From assembly GCA_963800705.1 (NCBI GenBank), contig CAWDBV010000003.1, forward strand, positions 150,173 through 214,172: DNA of 64,000 bases. The letters are read 5' to 3'. The DNA comes from CAWDBV01 sp963800705. GTDB lineage: Bacteria > Actinomycetota > Thermoleophilia > Solirubrobacterales > 70-9. The position numbers were made by a program, and so were the translations under genes. A model generated the notes under the pieces. That model saw nothing but the letters and a program-made list of their open reading frames with translations. It was not told where the DNA came from and ran no database searches. Shown here piece by piece: positions 1 through 7,590 of this stretch. Every line of letters begins with the position of its first letter. The first letter of the stretch is position 1.

Positions 1-41
1 AAACGCGATTTGGCCCCTACACTGCTGCTGGATAAAGGGTG

Positions 42-58
42 AACCTCAAGTTGAGGTT
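42..58. promoter_or_regulatory. Perfect 17-bp palindrome upstream of sigH
   Basis: The sequence aacctcaa-g-ttgaggtt is a perfect inverted repeat with 8-bp arms and a single central base. A further half-site, tgaggtt, lies at 66-72, and another aacctc lies at 145-150 next to the ribosome binding site. The half-site resembles those bound by MerR-type regulators such as SoxR, but the arms are closer together than in a classical SoxR box, so the regulator is unknown. I infer an operator for sigH. Confidence 0.45.
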
Positions 59-144
59 TCGAGTCTGAGGTTGAGCCCGACGAACAGAATTTGAACCACA
101 TATAAGGGCGCCCCACCAGGGGAGGTACGCGCGGCGCCACCGCA

Positions 145-162
145 AACCTCAATTAGGAGGTT
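145..162 (+). promoter_or_regulatory. Possible hairpin covering the sigH ribosome binding site
   Basis: aacctc (145-150) is complementary to gaggtt (157-162) across a 6-nt loop. The 3' arm contains most of the Shine-Dalgarno AGGAGG (155-160), which sits five bases before the GTG start at 166. In RNA the two arms could pair and hide the ribosome binding site. The same half-site also occurs in the upstream palindrome, so it could instead be a DNA operator. Confidence 0.35.
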
Positions 163-165
163 GCT

Positions 166-860
166 GTGGCAGTACCGACCCAAGACGCAAACGCTGTCCA
201 GGCGCCCGTTCGACTACACGTAGCGGGGCCGCACGAAGCACTCAGCCAGGGCCCGACGACGAGTATCTCGTCGCGCTCGCGAAGCAGGGCCAGTCGGATG
301 CCTACGACCAGATCGTTCGCCGTTACCGGCGCTTCGTCCGGGTCAAGGCCTCGTCCTACTTCCTGCTCGGCGGCGACGCCGATGACCTGATGCAGGAAGG
401 GCTGCTCGGCCTGTTCAAGGCGGTGCGCGACTACAAGACCGAGCGCGAGGCGAGCTTCCGCGGCTTCGCGGAGCTCTGCATCACGCGCCAGATCATCACC
501 GCGGTCAAGACCGCGACCCGTAACAAGCACACGCCGCTGAACCAGTACGTCTCGTTCAGCCAGACCCCGGCGGCCGCCGGCGAATCCGACACCACGTTGG
601 AGGAGATCCTGCCCGGCCCCGAGGCCGGACCCGGTCAACCAGGTGATCTCGAGCGAGGAGCTCGACAGCCTGGTCTCCTGCCTGACCAGCGTTCTCTCAG
701 AGCTGGAGAGCCAGCGTCCTCTCGCTCTACCTCGACGGGCGTTCCTACGAGGTGATCGGCGAGACGGCTCGAGTGCGACACCAAGACAGTCGACAACGCG
801 CTGCAGCGCGTCAAGCGCAAGGTCGGCATCCACCTCGCCTCGCGCGCAGTGAAGCTCTAG
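166..860 (+). CDS. sigH: RNA polymerase sigma factor SigH, frameshifted
   Basis: This is a sigma-70 family factor of the SigH (sporulation/stationary-phase) type, which directs core RNA polymerase to alternative promoters. Sigma region 2 is plain from about 252: DDEYLVALAKQGQ, then DDLMQEGLLGLFKAVRDYK, FAELCITRQIITAVKTATR and HTPLNQYVS, which closely match Bacillus SigH. Region 4 (SYEVIGET, then NALQRVKRKVGIHLAS) ends at the TAG at 858-860. GTG at 166 has a strong AGGAGG. The frame is broken near 190, 225, 640, 710 and 770, yet the protein reads as conserved once single bases are added or removed, so indel errors are more likely than decay. A terminator follows. Confidence 0.8.
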
Positions 861-885
861 CGACCAGGCACGGTCACAGGATCAG

Positions 886-913
886 CGAACGGCCGGCAAA
901 AGCCGGCCGTTCG
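886..913 (+). terminator. Hairpin terminator after sigH
   Basis: A perfect 12-bp GC-rich stem (cgaacggccggc pairing with gccggccgttcg) closes an AAAA loop 25 bases after the sigH stop. There is no long T run, as is usual in high-GC actinobacteria. Confidence 0.75.
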
Positions 914-1005
914 CGTTCAAGGCGTCGGTTCTCGCCTCCGTCGGTCCGACAAGTGTGTAACTTTGGGCCTCGTCCTGAAACCTTCAAGGAAGAGGGAGAC
1001 ACGAG

Positions 1006-2418
1006 ATGCGAGCAAGGAAGCTGTGTGTGATCGCCACCGCGATGGCCATGATGGGGCTGGCCGGTGCGAGCAGTGCCTCGGCCGCCACCCAGACGACCAC
1101 CTATCCGACGGTGTGCAGCTCGATGATCTGCACGTTTCCCCTGGCGACGCTTTGGAGCCAGACCACCACCTTCGAGGGCGTCACCTGCTCCCTGCCCGGC
1201 GTCACCTGTCCGACCGCAACCGGCGCACGTACCGCCCGCGGGGGGCGGTTCGCTCCCGGGATCAATTTCTCCGGCGTGGCCAGCGTCGCCGCCACGGTCG
1301 AGCACAGCTGGATCACTCCCGCCGCTGTTCAGTTCGTCTACAACGGCGCCGGTGGCTCCCAACCCGACAGCGTCGGGTTCACGATCGACCGGTCTGCCAG
1401 CAACGAATCGCTGCTCGCCCTGGGCGGCACCGCGACGATGAGCGTCTTTCTCGACGACCTCGACGCGGGCACGTCGCTGATGGTGGTCAACCAGCAGCCG
1501 ATCGCAAACCAGGCGAGCTGGGCCACGGACCCGACGGTCTCGGTCGACCCGAGCCAGCTGACGATCGGTCACAAGTATTCGGCCCGCGTCGTCACCAGGG
1601 TCTCGTTCCCCGTCGGAGTGCTTCCGAATGCCACCATTTACTACAGCAACTTCCGCCTTACGGCGACCGCGGAGGACACCGACGGCGACGGCGACGTTGA
1701 CAACTCCGACAACTGCCCCGGTGTCCCCAACCCCGGTCAGGAGGACACCGACAGCGACGGCATCGGCAACGCCTGCGACCCGACTCCGAACGGCGACACC
1801 GACAACGACGGGATCGACAACAACGTCGACAACTGCCCGGCGAACGCGAATCCCGGCCAGGAGGACACCGACAACGACGGCGCCGGAAACGTCTGCGATC
1901 CGACCCCGAACGGCGATGACGACGGCGACGGTGACGACAACGGGTCAGACAATTGTCCCAACGTCGCCAACCCCGCACAAGAGGATTTCGACCGTGACGG
2001 GCTCGGCGATGCCTGCGATCCCGACGACGACAATGACGGCGTCCCGGACTCCAGCGACCCGGCGCCGTTGAATCCCAATGTTCCCGCCCAGGGCGGAACT
2101 GCGGGCGCAACCACCGGACAGACCCCTTACGCGACGCTGCGCGGCGACAAGATCCGGGTCACGCTGCGCTGCCCCAAACGCGCAACGCGCAAGCGCTGCA
2201 AGGCGGTCGCGTTCGGCACCCTCGACGGCGCCGCCGTCACCAACCGGGTGAAGACAAAGATCAAGCGCGGCAAGCGCAAGACGATCACGCTGACCGTCAA
2301 CCCGGCCTCGCTGGCGACCGCTCAGACCCGTGGCACGATCAGCGTCACTACCAAGGTGAAGAGCCGCCGCGGCAAGAGGGGCAGGCGCCGCAGCCTCTCG
2401 CTCCCGCTCAGCGCCTAG
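1006..2418 (+). CDS. Secreted protein with thrombospondin type 3 repeats
   Basis: The 470-residue protein begins with a signal peptide (MRARKLCVIATAMAMMGLAG, cleavage probably after ASSASA near residue 27). A domain of about 190 residues follows that I do not recognise. Residues about 222-345 hold at least three calcium-binding thrombospondin type 3 repeats of the form DTDGDGDVDNSDNCPGVPNP, each with an NC...C pair. The last 100 residues are rich in Lys/Arg (KRGKRK, RRGKRGRRR), like several other exported proteins here. ATG 1006 is preceded by a purine-rich gaagaggga. It is probably a cell-surface Ca2+-binding protein of unknown role. Confidence 0.8.
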   Translation: MRARKLCVIATAMAMMGLAGASSASAATQTTTYPTVCSSMICTFPLATLWSQTTTFEGVTCSLPGVTCPTATGARTARGGRFAPGINFSGVASVAATVEHSWITPAAVQFVYNGAGGSQPDSVGFTIDRSASNESLLALGGTATMSVFLDDLDAGTSLMVVNQQPIANQASWATDPTVSVDPSQLTIGHKYSARVVTRVSFPVGVLPNATIYYSNFRLTATAEDTDGDGDVDNSDNCPGVPNPGQEDTDSDGIGNACDPTPNGDTDNDGIDNNVDNCPANANPGQEDTDNDGAGNVCDPTPNGDDDGDGDDNGSDNCPNVANPAQEDFDRDGLGDACDPDDDNDGVPDSSDPAPLNPNVPAQGGTAGATTGQTPYATLRGDKIRVTLRCPKRATRKRCKAVAFGTLDGAAVTNRVKTKIKRGKRKTITLTVNPASLATAQTRGTISVTTKVKSRRGKRGRRRSLSLPLSA

Positions 2419-2443
2419 CCCGGAGAACTAGATAACGGGCTAG
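2415..2443. terminator. Bidirectional hairpin containing both stop codons
   Basis: ctagcccg (2415-2422) and cgggctag (2436-2443) form an 8-bp stem around a 13-nt loop. The left arm contains the TAG of the plus-strand thrombospondin-repeat gene, and the right arm contains the stop of the convergent minus-strand gene. It probably terminates both transcripts. Confidence 0.55.
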
Positions 2444-2748
2444 CGGTTCCGCAAGTTGCCGGCGCTCTGAGCGACGCCCTTGACGAGCTCGCCCGGCTCG
2501 ACCTTGTCGAGGATCCGCTTCAGGTCGCGGCGCTCGCGGATCGAGAGGTTCGAGGGCCGTCCCTTCGAGGTGCGGACGATCTCGACCAGCCGGTCGCGGT
2601 CCTTGTTGTCGAGGCGCTCGGCGAGGTGGTCCTTGACGACGACGGCGACCTCGGCGAGCGCGAGCAGCCAGGCCCCGCGGGCGAGCCACTTGGTGCGCGC
2701 CGCGCTCGAACCGGCGACCGAACCGAGCTTTTCGGGAAGCGAAGCCAT
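2440..2748 (-). CDS. Small hypothetical protein, paralogue of the next gene
   Basis: 102 residues. A hydrophobic stretch (ARGAWLLALAEVAVVVKDH, about residues 24-42) could be a single membrane segment. It is followed by a charged region with GRPSNLSIRERRDLKRILDKV. The neighbour at 2758-3173 has the same order: WLAKR, a hydrophobic LxEVA segment, then GRPSKLSASERRELEDLLDKL. The two genes are therefore a tandem duplication, nine bases apart and probably co-transcribed. No function is recognised. The ATG at 2748 gives the conserved N-terminus. Confidence 0.65.
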   Translation of the reverse strand: MASLPEKLGSVAGSSAARTKWLARGAWLLALAEVAVVVKDHLAERLDNKDRDRLVEIVRTSKGRPSNLSIRERRDLKRILDKVEPGELVKGVAQSAGNLRNR

Positions 2749-2757
2749 GGCGCCAGT

Positions 2758-3173
2758 CTAGACCTGGGCCTTGACCCGCTCGGCGATCTCGTCGGCGTCC
2801 GCCGTGCCGGGTGCGGTGGGGGCCTTGGTGTCCACGGGGCGGCCGCGCCCGGGATCGGGATCCGCCGCACCAGCGAGCCGCCAAGCGGGAGCACGCGCGC
2901 GAACGCGTTGCGGGCGAGCTCGAGGTGCCCGAGCTTGTCGAGCAGGTCCTCGAGCTCGCGGCGCTCGGATGCGCTCAGCTTCGAGGGCCGCCCGCGCGAG
3001 TCCCTGATCAGCTCGGTGAGCCGCCTGCGCTCGTCGGGCTCGAGCCGGACCCAGTGGTTGCGCGCCAGGATCGCCACCTCGATCAGGGTGATGATCCAGA
3101 GGCGCTTCGCAAGCCATTGGCTGCGCCGCGCGATCTTCTTTCCGGCCCATCCGACCGTGTTCACGATGCCCAT
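2758..3173 (-). CDS. Small hypothetical protein, frameshifted paralogue
   Basis: It starts MGIVNTVGWAGKKIARR at 3173, has one hydrophobic segment (LWIITLIEVAILARNHW) and the GRPSKLSASERRELEDLLDKL block shared with its downstream neighbour. The frame is lost near 2850: the conserved N-terminal frame runs into a Pro/Arg-rich antisense-like translation. A one-base shift there restores a credible C-terminus (VDTKAPTAPG...DEIAERVKAQV) ending at the TAG at 2758-2760. I infer an indel in the GC-rich run around 2845-2855. The corrected protein is about 138 residues. Function unknown. Confidence 0.55.
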
Positions 3174-3256
3174 CGCGCTCCAGCGTACCCGGGGGCCCGC
3201 CCAAACATGCGCCGATGGGGTTTCAGCGAGACGCCGCGGGTGCCGATTGCCCCTAC

Positions 3257-3682
3257 ATGGTCAGCAATCGCAACCTGTACCTGAAGCTGCTCGCCTGGTT
3301 CATCACCGGGCTGGCGATCGGGTACCTGTATCCGCCGGCCGGCTCGGCGAAGGCGGTAACCGCGGGCGACACGGCCGCAGCCGAGCTCTGCCGCGCCGAA
3401 CTCGCCGACGACGGACGCAAGGCGTTCCAGAAGCGCTACGGGGAGCGCAAGCCGATCAAGACCTGCGTGGCCCGGAACAGGGGGACGGCGCGGCGCGCGG
3501 TCGGAAGCGCGCACGCGGCCTGCGCCTTCGAGCTCGCCGACTGGGGCGCCGATGACTTCATCGGCGTCTACGCGATCTCCGAGGACAGCGTCGACCAGGC
3601 CTACGCCGAGTGCGTAGACGAGACCACCTTGGAGCTGCTCGGGTCCCCGTACGAGGAAGCGGACGAGGACACGAGCTTCTGA
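3257..3682 (+). CDS. Hypothetical small exported or membrane-anchored protein
   Basis: I chose ATG 3257 (MVSNRNLYLKLLAWFITGLA) because it places a hydrophobic segment at residues 7-24, as in a signal anchor or signal peptide. A longer in-frame start at 3215 is possible. The remaining 115 residues are soluble, with four cysteines (ELCRAEL, KTCVARN, HAACAFE, YAECVDE) that could form disulfides outside the membrane. No domain family is recognised. It stands alone between a minus-strand pair and the convergent VOC gene. Confidence 0.6.
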   Translation: MVSNRNLYLKLLAWFITGLAIGYLYPPAGSAKAVTAGDTAAAELCRAELADDGRKAFQKRYGERKPIKTCVARNRGTARRAVGSAHAACAFELADWGADDFIGVYAISEDSVDQAYAECVDETTLELLGSPYEEADEDTSF

Positions 3683-3742
3683 CCAGGTCGACAAGCTCGC
3701 CGCCGACGGCCGGGTCAAGGCCCCCCGCGCACCCATGGAGCT

Positions 3743-4180
3743 TCAGCTGAGCTGCTCGGACAGCCCGATGATGATGCCCTCGGGGCCACGCACGAAGCAG
3801 AGCCGGTAGATGTCGTCGTACTGCGCGATCTCGCCCACGAGTTCGGCACCGTGTCTGCGCAGGCGGGTGACGACGTCGTCGACGTTGTCGACCATGAACA
3901 TGATCCGGCGCATGCCCAGCGCGTTCGCCGGCGCGCTTTCCGGCTCGACTCTGACTGCCGGCGGCCTCTGGAACCTCGACAGCTCGACCCGGCCGTGGCC
4001 GTCCGGGGTTCGCATCATGGTGATGTCGGCACGGACGTCGTTGAGCCCGACGGTCTGGTCCACCCAAGGCCCCTCGACCGTCGTCTCGCCTTCCAGCTCC
4101 ATGCCGAGCTCGGCGAAGAACGCTTTGGCAGCCTCGAGGTCTTCGACGACGATGAGCACGTTGTCCATTCGCTGAATCAC
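3743..4180 (-). CDS. VOC (glyoxalase/bleomycin resistance) family protein
   Basis: 145 residues with the vicinal-oxygen-chelate fold pattern: an N-terminal MDNVLIVVEDLEAAKAFFAELG half and a C-terminal half with RIMFMVDNVDDVVTRL and ending RGPEGIIIGLSEQ. Family members bind a metal and act as dioxygenases, isomerases or resistance proteins; the substrate cannot be told from sequence. GTG 4180 is the likely start because AGGAGG lies just upstream (about 4186-4191). It is 22 bases after a second VOC gene and probably in one operon with it. Confidence 0.8.
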   Translation of the reverse strand: MIQRMDNVLIVVEDLEAAKAFFAELGMELEGETTVEGPWVDQTVGLNDVRADITMMRTPDGHGRVELSRFQRPPAVRVEPESAPANALGMRRIMFMVDNVDDVVTRLRRHGAELVGEIAQYDDIYRLCFVRGPEGIIIGLSEQLS

Positions 4181-4202
4181 GTTGTCCTCCTGGCGTTCGC
4201 GG

Positions 4203-4664
4203 TCATTCCCCGGTGAGCGAGGGTCCCGGATCGGGATTGAGGGAGGCGCCCTCTTCGAACACACCGCGCCCCGGGACGTGGTTGACTTCGAGCCGGATCC
4301 CCTCCGGATCGCGGAACGAGAGCGAGTAGTAGCCCGGGGCCCAGGGCCCCTCCTCAGGCGGCCGGACGATGTCCGCGCCGATCTCCTGCAGGAAGGGATG
4401 GAGCTCATCGATGTCCTCGCGGCTGCGCGCGCGAAAGCAGAGGTGATCGATCCCCGGCGCGAGCTCCCGATGGGCATGGGAGGCGAGCTCGGGCTCGGGC
4501 GGCCGGATTCCAACCGCCGTCCGCCCGCCGACGTAGTAGACGAATACGGGCGTGTGCAGGACGGTCTCCAGCCCGAGCCGCGGCATCACCTGGTCGTAGA
4601 AGGCGACGCACTCCTCGAACTGGTTCATCCGCAAGACGATGTGAGCGACGCCGTTGATTTCCAT
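4203..4664 (-). CDS. VOC family protein
   Basis: 153 residues, beginning MEINGVAHIVLRMNQFEECV. H8 in VAHIVLR, H74 in the block GIDHLCFRA, and E125 in the block DPEGIRLEVNHVPG are typical metal-ligand positions of the VOC superfamily. It is probably a small metalloenzyme; the substrate is unknown. The start codon lies two bases after the 3' end of tRNA-Thr on the same strand, so the messenger would be almost leaderless once the tRNA is processed. The second VOC gene follows 22 bases downstream. Confidence 0.82.
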   Translation of the reverse strand: MEINGVAHIVLRMNQFEECVAFYDQVMPRLGLETVLHTPVFVYYVGGRTAVGIRPPEPELASHAHRELAPGIDHLCFRARSREDIDELHPFLQEIGADIVRPPEEGPWAPGYYSLSFRDPEGIRLEVNHVPGRGVFEEGASLNPDPGPSLTGE

Positions 4665-4666
4665 AG

Positions 4667-4737
4667 AGCCGGAGCCGGGAATCGAACCCGAGTCGGCGGA
4701 TTACAAATCCGCTGCTCTACCACTGAGCTACTCCGGC
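4667..4737 (-). tRNA. tRNA-Thr (anticodon TGT)
   Basis: Read on the minus strand it folds as a cloverleaf. The acceptor is gccggag/ctccggc, the D arm contains agctcagtggtagagc, the anticodon stem gcgga/tccgc surrounds the loop tttgtaa (anticodon TGT, codon ACA), and the T arm is tcggg-ttcgatt-cccgg. The discriminator base is T and CCA is not encoded. Length is 71 nt. Confidence 0.93.
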
Positions 4738-4759
4738 GGGCCGCTGCGAGAATAGTCCT

Positions 4760-5767
4760 GTGGAGCCCTTCATTTGGCGCGACGGGGAGCGCACGATTCT
4801 GTTCGGCGAGGGCCACCTCGGCCGCGCCCGCGAGCTGCTCGACGAGAACGGCTACGAGAGCTATGACCTCGTCACCACCAAACGCGCCGTAGCCGAGGCG
4901 CCCGAATCGCTGCAGCGCTACGCGGGACGGACCCACTGGGTGGCCCCGGTCGGCGTGCCCGCCGCCGCGGCCGTGATCACCTCGGCGATCAAGTCGGACC
5001 GGATCGTCGCGCTCGGCGGCGGACGGGTGATCGACGTCGCCAAGGCGGTCGCCGCGGTAAACGGTTCGCTGGTCGCCGCGGTCCCGACCACGCTCGCCGG
5101 CTCGCCGATCACCGGCATCCACCGGCTCCCGGCCGGCCGCGAGTCCGAGGCCAAGAAGCTCGTCCGCCCCTCGCTGGTGATTGCCGATCCCGAGCCGATG
5201 ACCAGCCTGCCCGAGAAGGAACTTCGCGCCACAGCGATGAACGCGCTCGCGCACGGCGCCGAGTCGCTCTACACCCCGTACGCGAACCCGGTCTCCGAGC
5301 TCTGCGCGTTGCGCGGCGCCGAGCTGATCGCCGGCTCGCTCGACGCCCCGCGCGCGACGCGGCCCCGCGAAGACCTCGCGCTCGGCGCGATGCTCGGTGC
5401 CCACGCGATCTCCTCGACCGGGCTCGCGCTCCATCACGCCGTCTGCCAGACGATCGTCCGCATCCTCGGGCTCCCGCACGCCGAGGTCAACGCGACGATG
5501 CTCCCGCACACGATGGAGGCGATGCGCAGCCGCGCCCCCGAGCAGATCTCAAAGCTCGCCGCGGCGCTCGGCACCACGCCGGAGAAGATCGGCCCGCGGA
5601 TCTCGGAGCTCGGCGGCGGCCCGCGCCGGCTCGCCGAGCTCGGCGCCGACTCTGGCAAGCTCGACCAGGTTCTCGATGCGATCGCCGAGCGCGGCGACGT
5701 CGCCGCGATGACCCCGGATCCGCCCGACCGCGAGCAGCTGCGTGCGATCCTGCAGGCCGCCTGGTGA
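4760..5767 (+). CDS. Iron-containing alcohol dehydrogenase, maleylacetate reductase-like
   Basis: 335 residues of the group III Fe-dependent dehydrogenase family. The N-terminal NAD(P) domain has VALGGGRVIDVAKAVA, and PTTLAGSP follows. The metal region reads AMNALAHGAESLY, with Asn where most alcohol dehydrogenases have Asp, then ALHHAVCQTI and GLPHAEVNATMLPHTM, matching maleylacetate reductases. These reduce maleylacetate to 3-oxoadipate with NAD(P)H in aromatic degradation. No ring-cleavage dioxygenase is recognisable nearby, although two VOC proteins lie just upstream on the other strand. GTG 4760 is the first good start. Confidence 0.75.
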   Translation: MEPFIWRDGERTILFGEGHLGRARELLDENGYESYDLVTTKRAVAEAPESLQRYAGRTHWVAPVGVPAAAAVITSAIKSDRIVALGGGRVIDVAKAVAAVNGSLVAAVPTTLAGSPITGIHRLPAGRESEAKKLVRPSLVIADPEPMTSLPEKELRATAMNALAHGAESLYTPYANPVSELCALRGAELIAGSLDAPRATRPREDLALGAMLGAHAISSTGLALHHAVCQTIVRILGLPHAEVNATMLPHTMEAMRSRAPEQISKLAAALGTTPEKIGPRISELGGGPRRLAELGADSGKLDQVLDAIAERGDVAAMTPDPPDREQLRAILQAAW

Positions 5768-5817
5768 CCGCGGCGGGCTTGTAACCGCCGTTACGGGCAC
5801 GTGTACGGCTTGATGCC

Positions 5818-7530
5818 TTGAGCGAGGAGAGAAAGCCGCCCTCGAAGCCACCCCGCGACCCGGGCATCTCGCCCGAGCGCCTCGCCTCCTACCACCGCTT
5901 CACCCGCGAGAAGGGCGTCAACTGGGCGATGTTCCTGTTCGTCCGCGCGCTCCTTCAGCCGGCGCTGCTCCTCTACTTCCGCACCACCCGCACCGGGCGC
6001 GAGCACTCCAAGGTCAAGGGGCCGCTGATCGTCGCCGCCAACCACCGCAGCTTTCTCGACCCGTTCGTGATCGCGATCAGCATGCCCTGGCGGCGCCCGC
6101 TCCACTTCGTCGCCAAGGTCGAGCTGTTCGAGAAGCCCTGGCAGGGGTGGCTGCTGAACCGGCTCGGCGCCTATCCGGTGCGGCGCGGCAAGTCCGACGA
6201 CGAGGTCCTGGTCACCTCACGCGAGGTGCTGGAGCGGGGCGGGGTCGTCGCCATCTTTCCCGAGGGAACCAGGATCCGGAGCGGATCGCTGGGACGACCG
6301 CGGCGCGGCTTCGGCCGGCTCGCGCTCGAGACCGGTGCCGCCGTGCTTCCCGTCGCCGTGCACGGCACCGAGCACTCCCGCCGCGGCATGCGGGTCTGCC
6401 CGGTCAAGGTCAAGGTCCGGATGGGGCGCGCGCTCACCTTCCCGCGCACCGAGGATCCCTCGCCGCAGCTCGCCAACTCGGTCGGCGCCCGCGTCTGGCC
6501 GGCAATCGAGCTGCAGTGGGAGTGGCTCGGCGGCTTGCCGCCGCTCCGCAAGGCGGCGGTGATCGGCGCCGGCAGCTGGGGCACCGCGGTCGCGGTGCTG
6601 CTCGCCCGCGGCGGGCTCGACGTCCAGATCGGCACCCGGAGCCCCGAGCAGGCCGAGAAGATGGCCGAGACGCGCGAGAACGAGCAGTACCTGCCCGGAG
6701 TGCGCCTTCCCGACTCGCTGACCGTGAAGCGGGCCCACGAGATCGAGCTCGCCGGCTGCGACCTGATCTGCCTCGCGGTGCCCTCGAAGGCGCTCCCGAC
6801 CGCCGTCGGCGCGATCGGCGACCGGGTGGGCCAGCGCTCGGCCCTGCTGCTGCTCGCCAAGGGCCTCGTGGCGCCGATGGGCGCGCTCCCGAACGAGTAC
6901 GTGCGCGAGCGGATCCGGGCCCGCGCGGTCGCCTGCCTCGGCGGCCCGGCGCACGCCAAGGAGGCCGTCTCGGGGACCGCGGCGCTCGTGCTCGGCTCCG
7001 ACGACATCGACCTGCGCAGCCAGCTCGGAGAGGTCTTCGACGAGGCCGGGCTGGTCTGCGAGCGCTCCGACGACGTCGCCGGGGTCGAGGTCGCCGGCGC
7101 GGCCAAGAACGCCGCCGCACTAGCCGCCGCGGCCGCCGAGGGCCACGGCATGAACGCGGCCGGGATCGCCGCCGCCCAGGTGTGGCGCGAGTGCGTCGAC
7201 TGGGCGGTGCTGAAGGGCGGCAAGCAGGAGACCTTCACCGGCCTCGCCGGCGTCGGAGACCTGACCGCGACGATACTCGCCCCGCAGAGCCGCAACCGCC
7301 AGGCCGGCGAGCTGCTCGGCGGCGGTACGCCCGCTGCGCAGATCCCGTCGATCATCGGCCAGGCTTCGGAGGGGCTCGACTCTGTGCCGCTGATCGCCGA
7401 GACCGTCACCAAGGCCGGCATCGAAGCGCCGGGGCTGGGCGGCCTCGCGGCGCTGATCGAGGGCGAAATCGACGCCGGGGAGTGGATGGCGAGGCTTCGT
7501 CGAGCCGAACGCGCAAGGCGGGCTGCGTGA
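5818..7530 (+). CDS. PlsC acyltransferase fused to glycerol-3-phosphate dehydrogenase GpsA
   Basis: 570 residues in one uninterrupted frame. Residues about 1-240 are a lysophosphatidate acyltransferase: NHRSFLD supplies HX4D, VAIFPEGTRIRSG is the substrate motif, and VAVHGTEHS follows. From about residue 241 it is GpsA: KAAVIGAGSWGTAVAVLLA (nucleotide loop), the invariant Lys in GAAKNAAALAA, GHGMNAAG, and GVGDLTATILAPQSRN. GpsA makes sn-glycerol-3-phosphate and PlsC makes phosphatidic acid from lysophosphatidate, so the fusion joins two steps of phospholipid synthesis. The start is probably the TTG at 5818. An internal GTG in AAVIGAG could start a separate GpsA. Confidence 0.85.
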   Translation: MSEERKPPSKPPRDPGISPERLASYHRFTREKGVNWAMFLFVRALLQPALLLYFRTTRTGREHSKVKGPLIVAANHRSFLDPFVIAISMPWRRPLHFVAKVELFEKPWQGWLLNRLGAYPVRRGKSDDEVLVTSREVLERGGVVAIFPEGTRIRSGSLGRPRRGFGRLALETGAAVLPVAVHGTEHSRRGMRVCPVKVKVRMGRALTFPRTEDPSPQLANSVGARVWPAIELQWEWLGGLPPLRKAAVIGAGSWGTAVAVLLARGGLDVQIGTRSPEQAEKMAETRENEQYLPGVRLPDSLTVKRAHEIELAGCDLICLAVPSKALPTAVGAIGDRVGQRSALLLLAKGLVAPMGALPNEYVRERIRARAVACLGGPAHAKEAVSGTAALVLGSDDIDLRSQLGEVFDEAGLVCERSDDVAGVEVAGAAKNAAALAAAAAEGHGMNAAGIAAAQVWRECVDWAVLKGGKQETFTGLAGVGDLTATILAPQSRNRQAGELLGGGTPAAQIPSIIGQASEGLDSVPLIAETVTKAGIEAPGLGGLAALIEGEIDAGEWMARLRRAERARRAA

Positions 7531-7590
7531 CGACATTCACCGGCATCTGCTCGGCTGCGCCTGCGCGGCTGCCGGGTTTAGGCTCCAGGG

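Noticed and set aside
42..58. A classical SoxR box
   Set aside because: The arms agree with CCTCAAG/TTGAGG halves, but the spacing is one base instead of the four between soxbox arms, and no redox genes follow.
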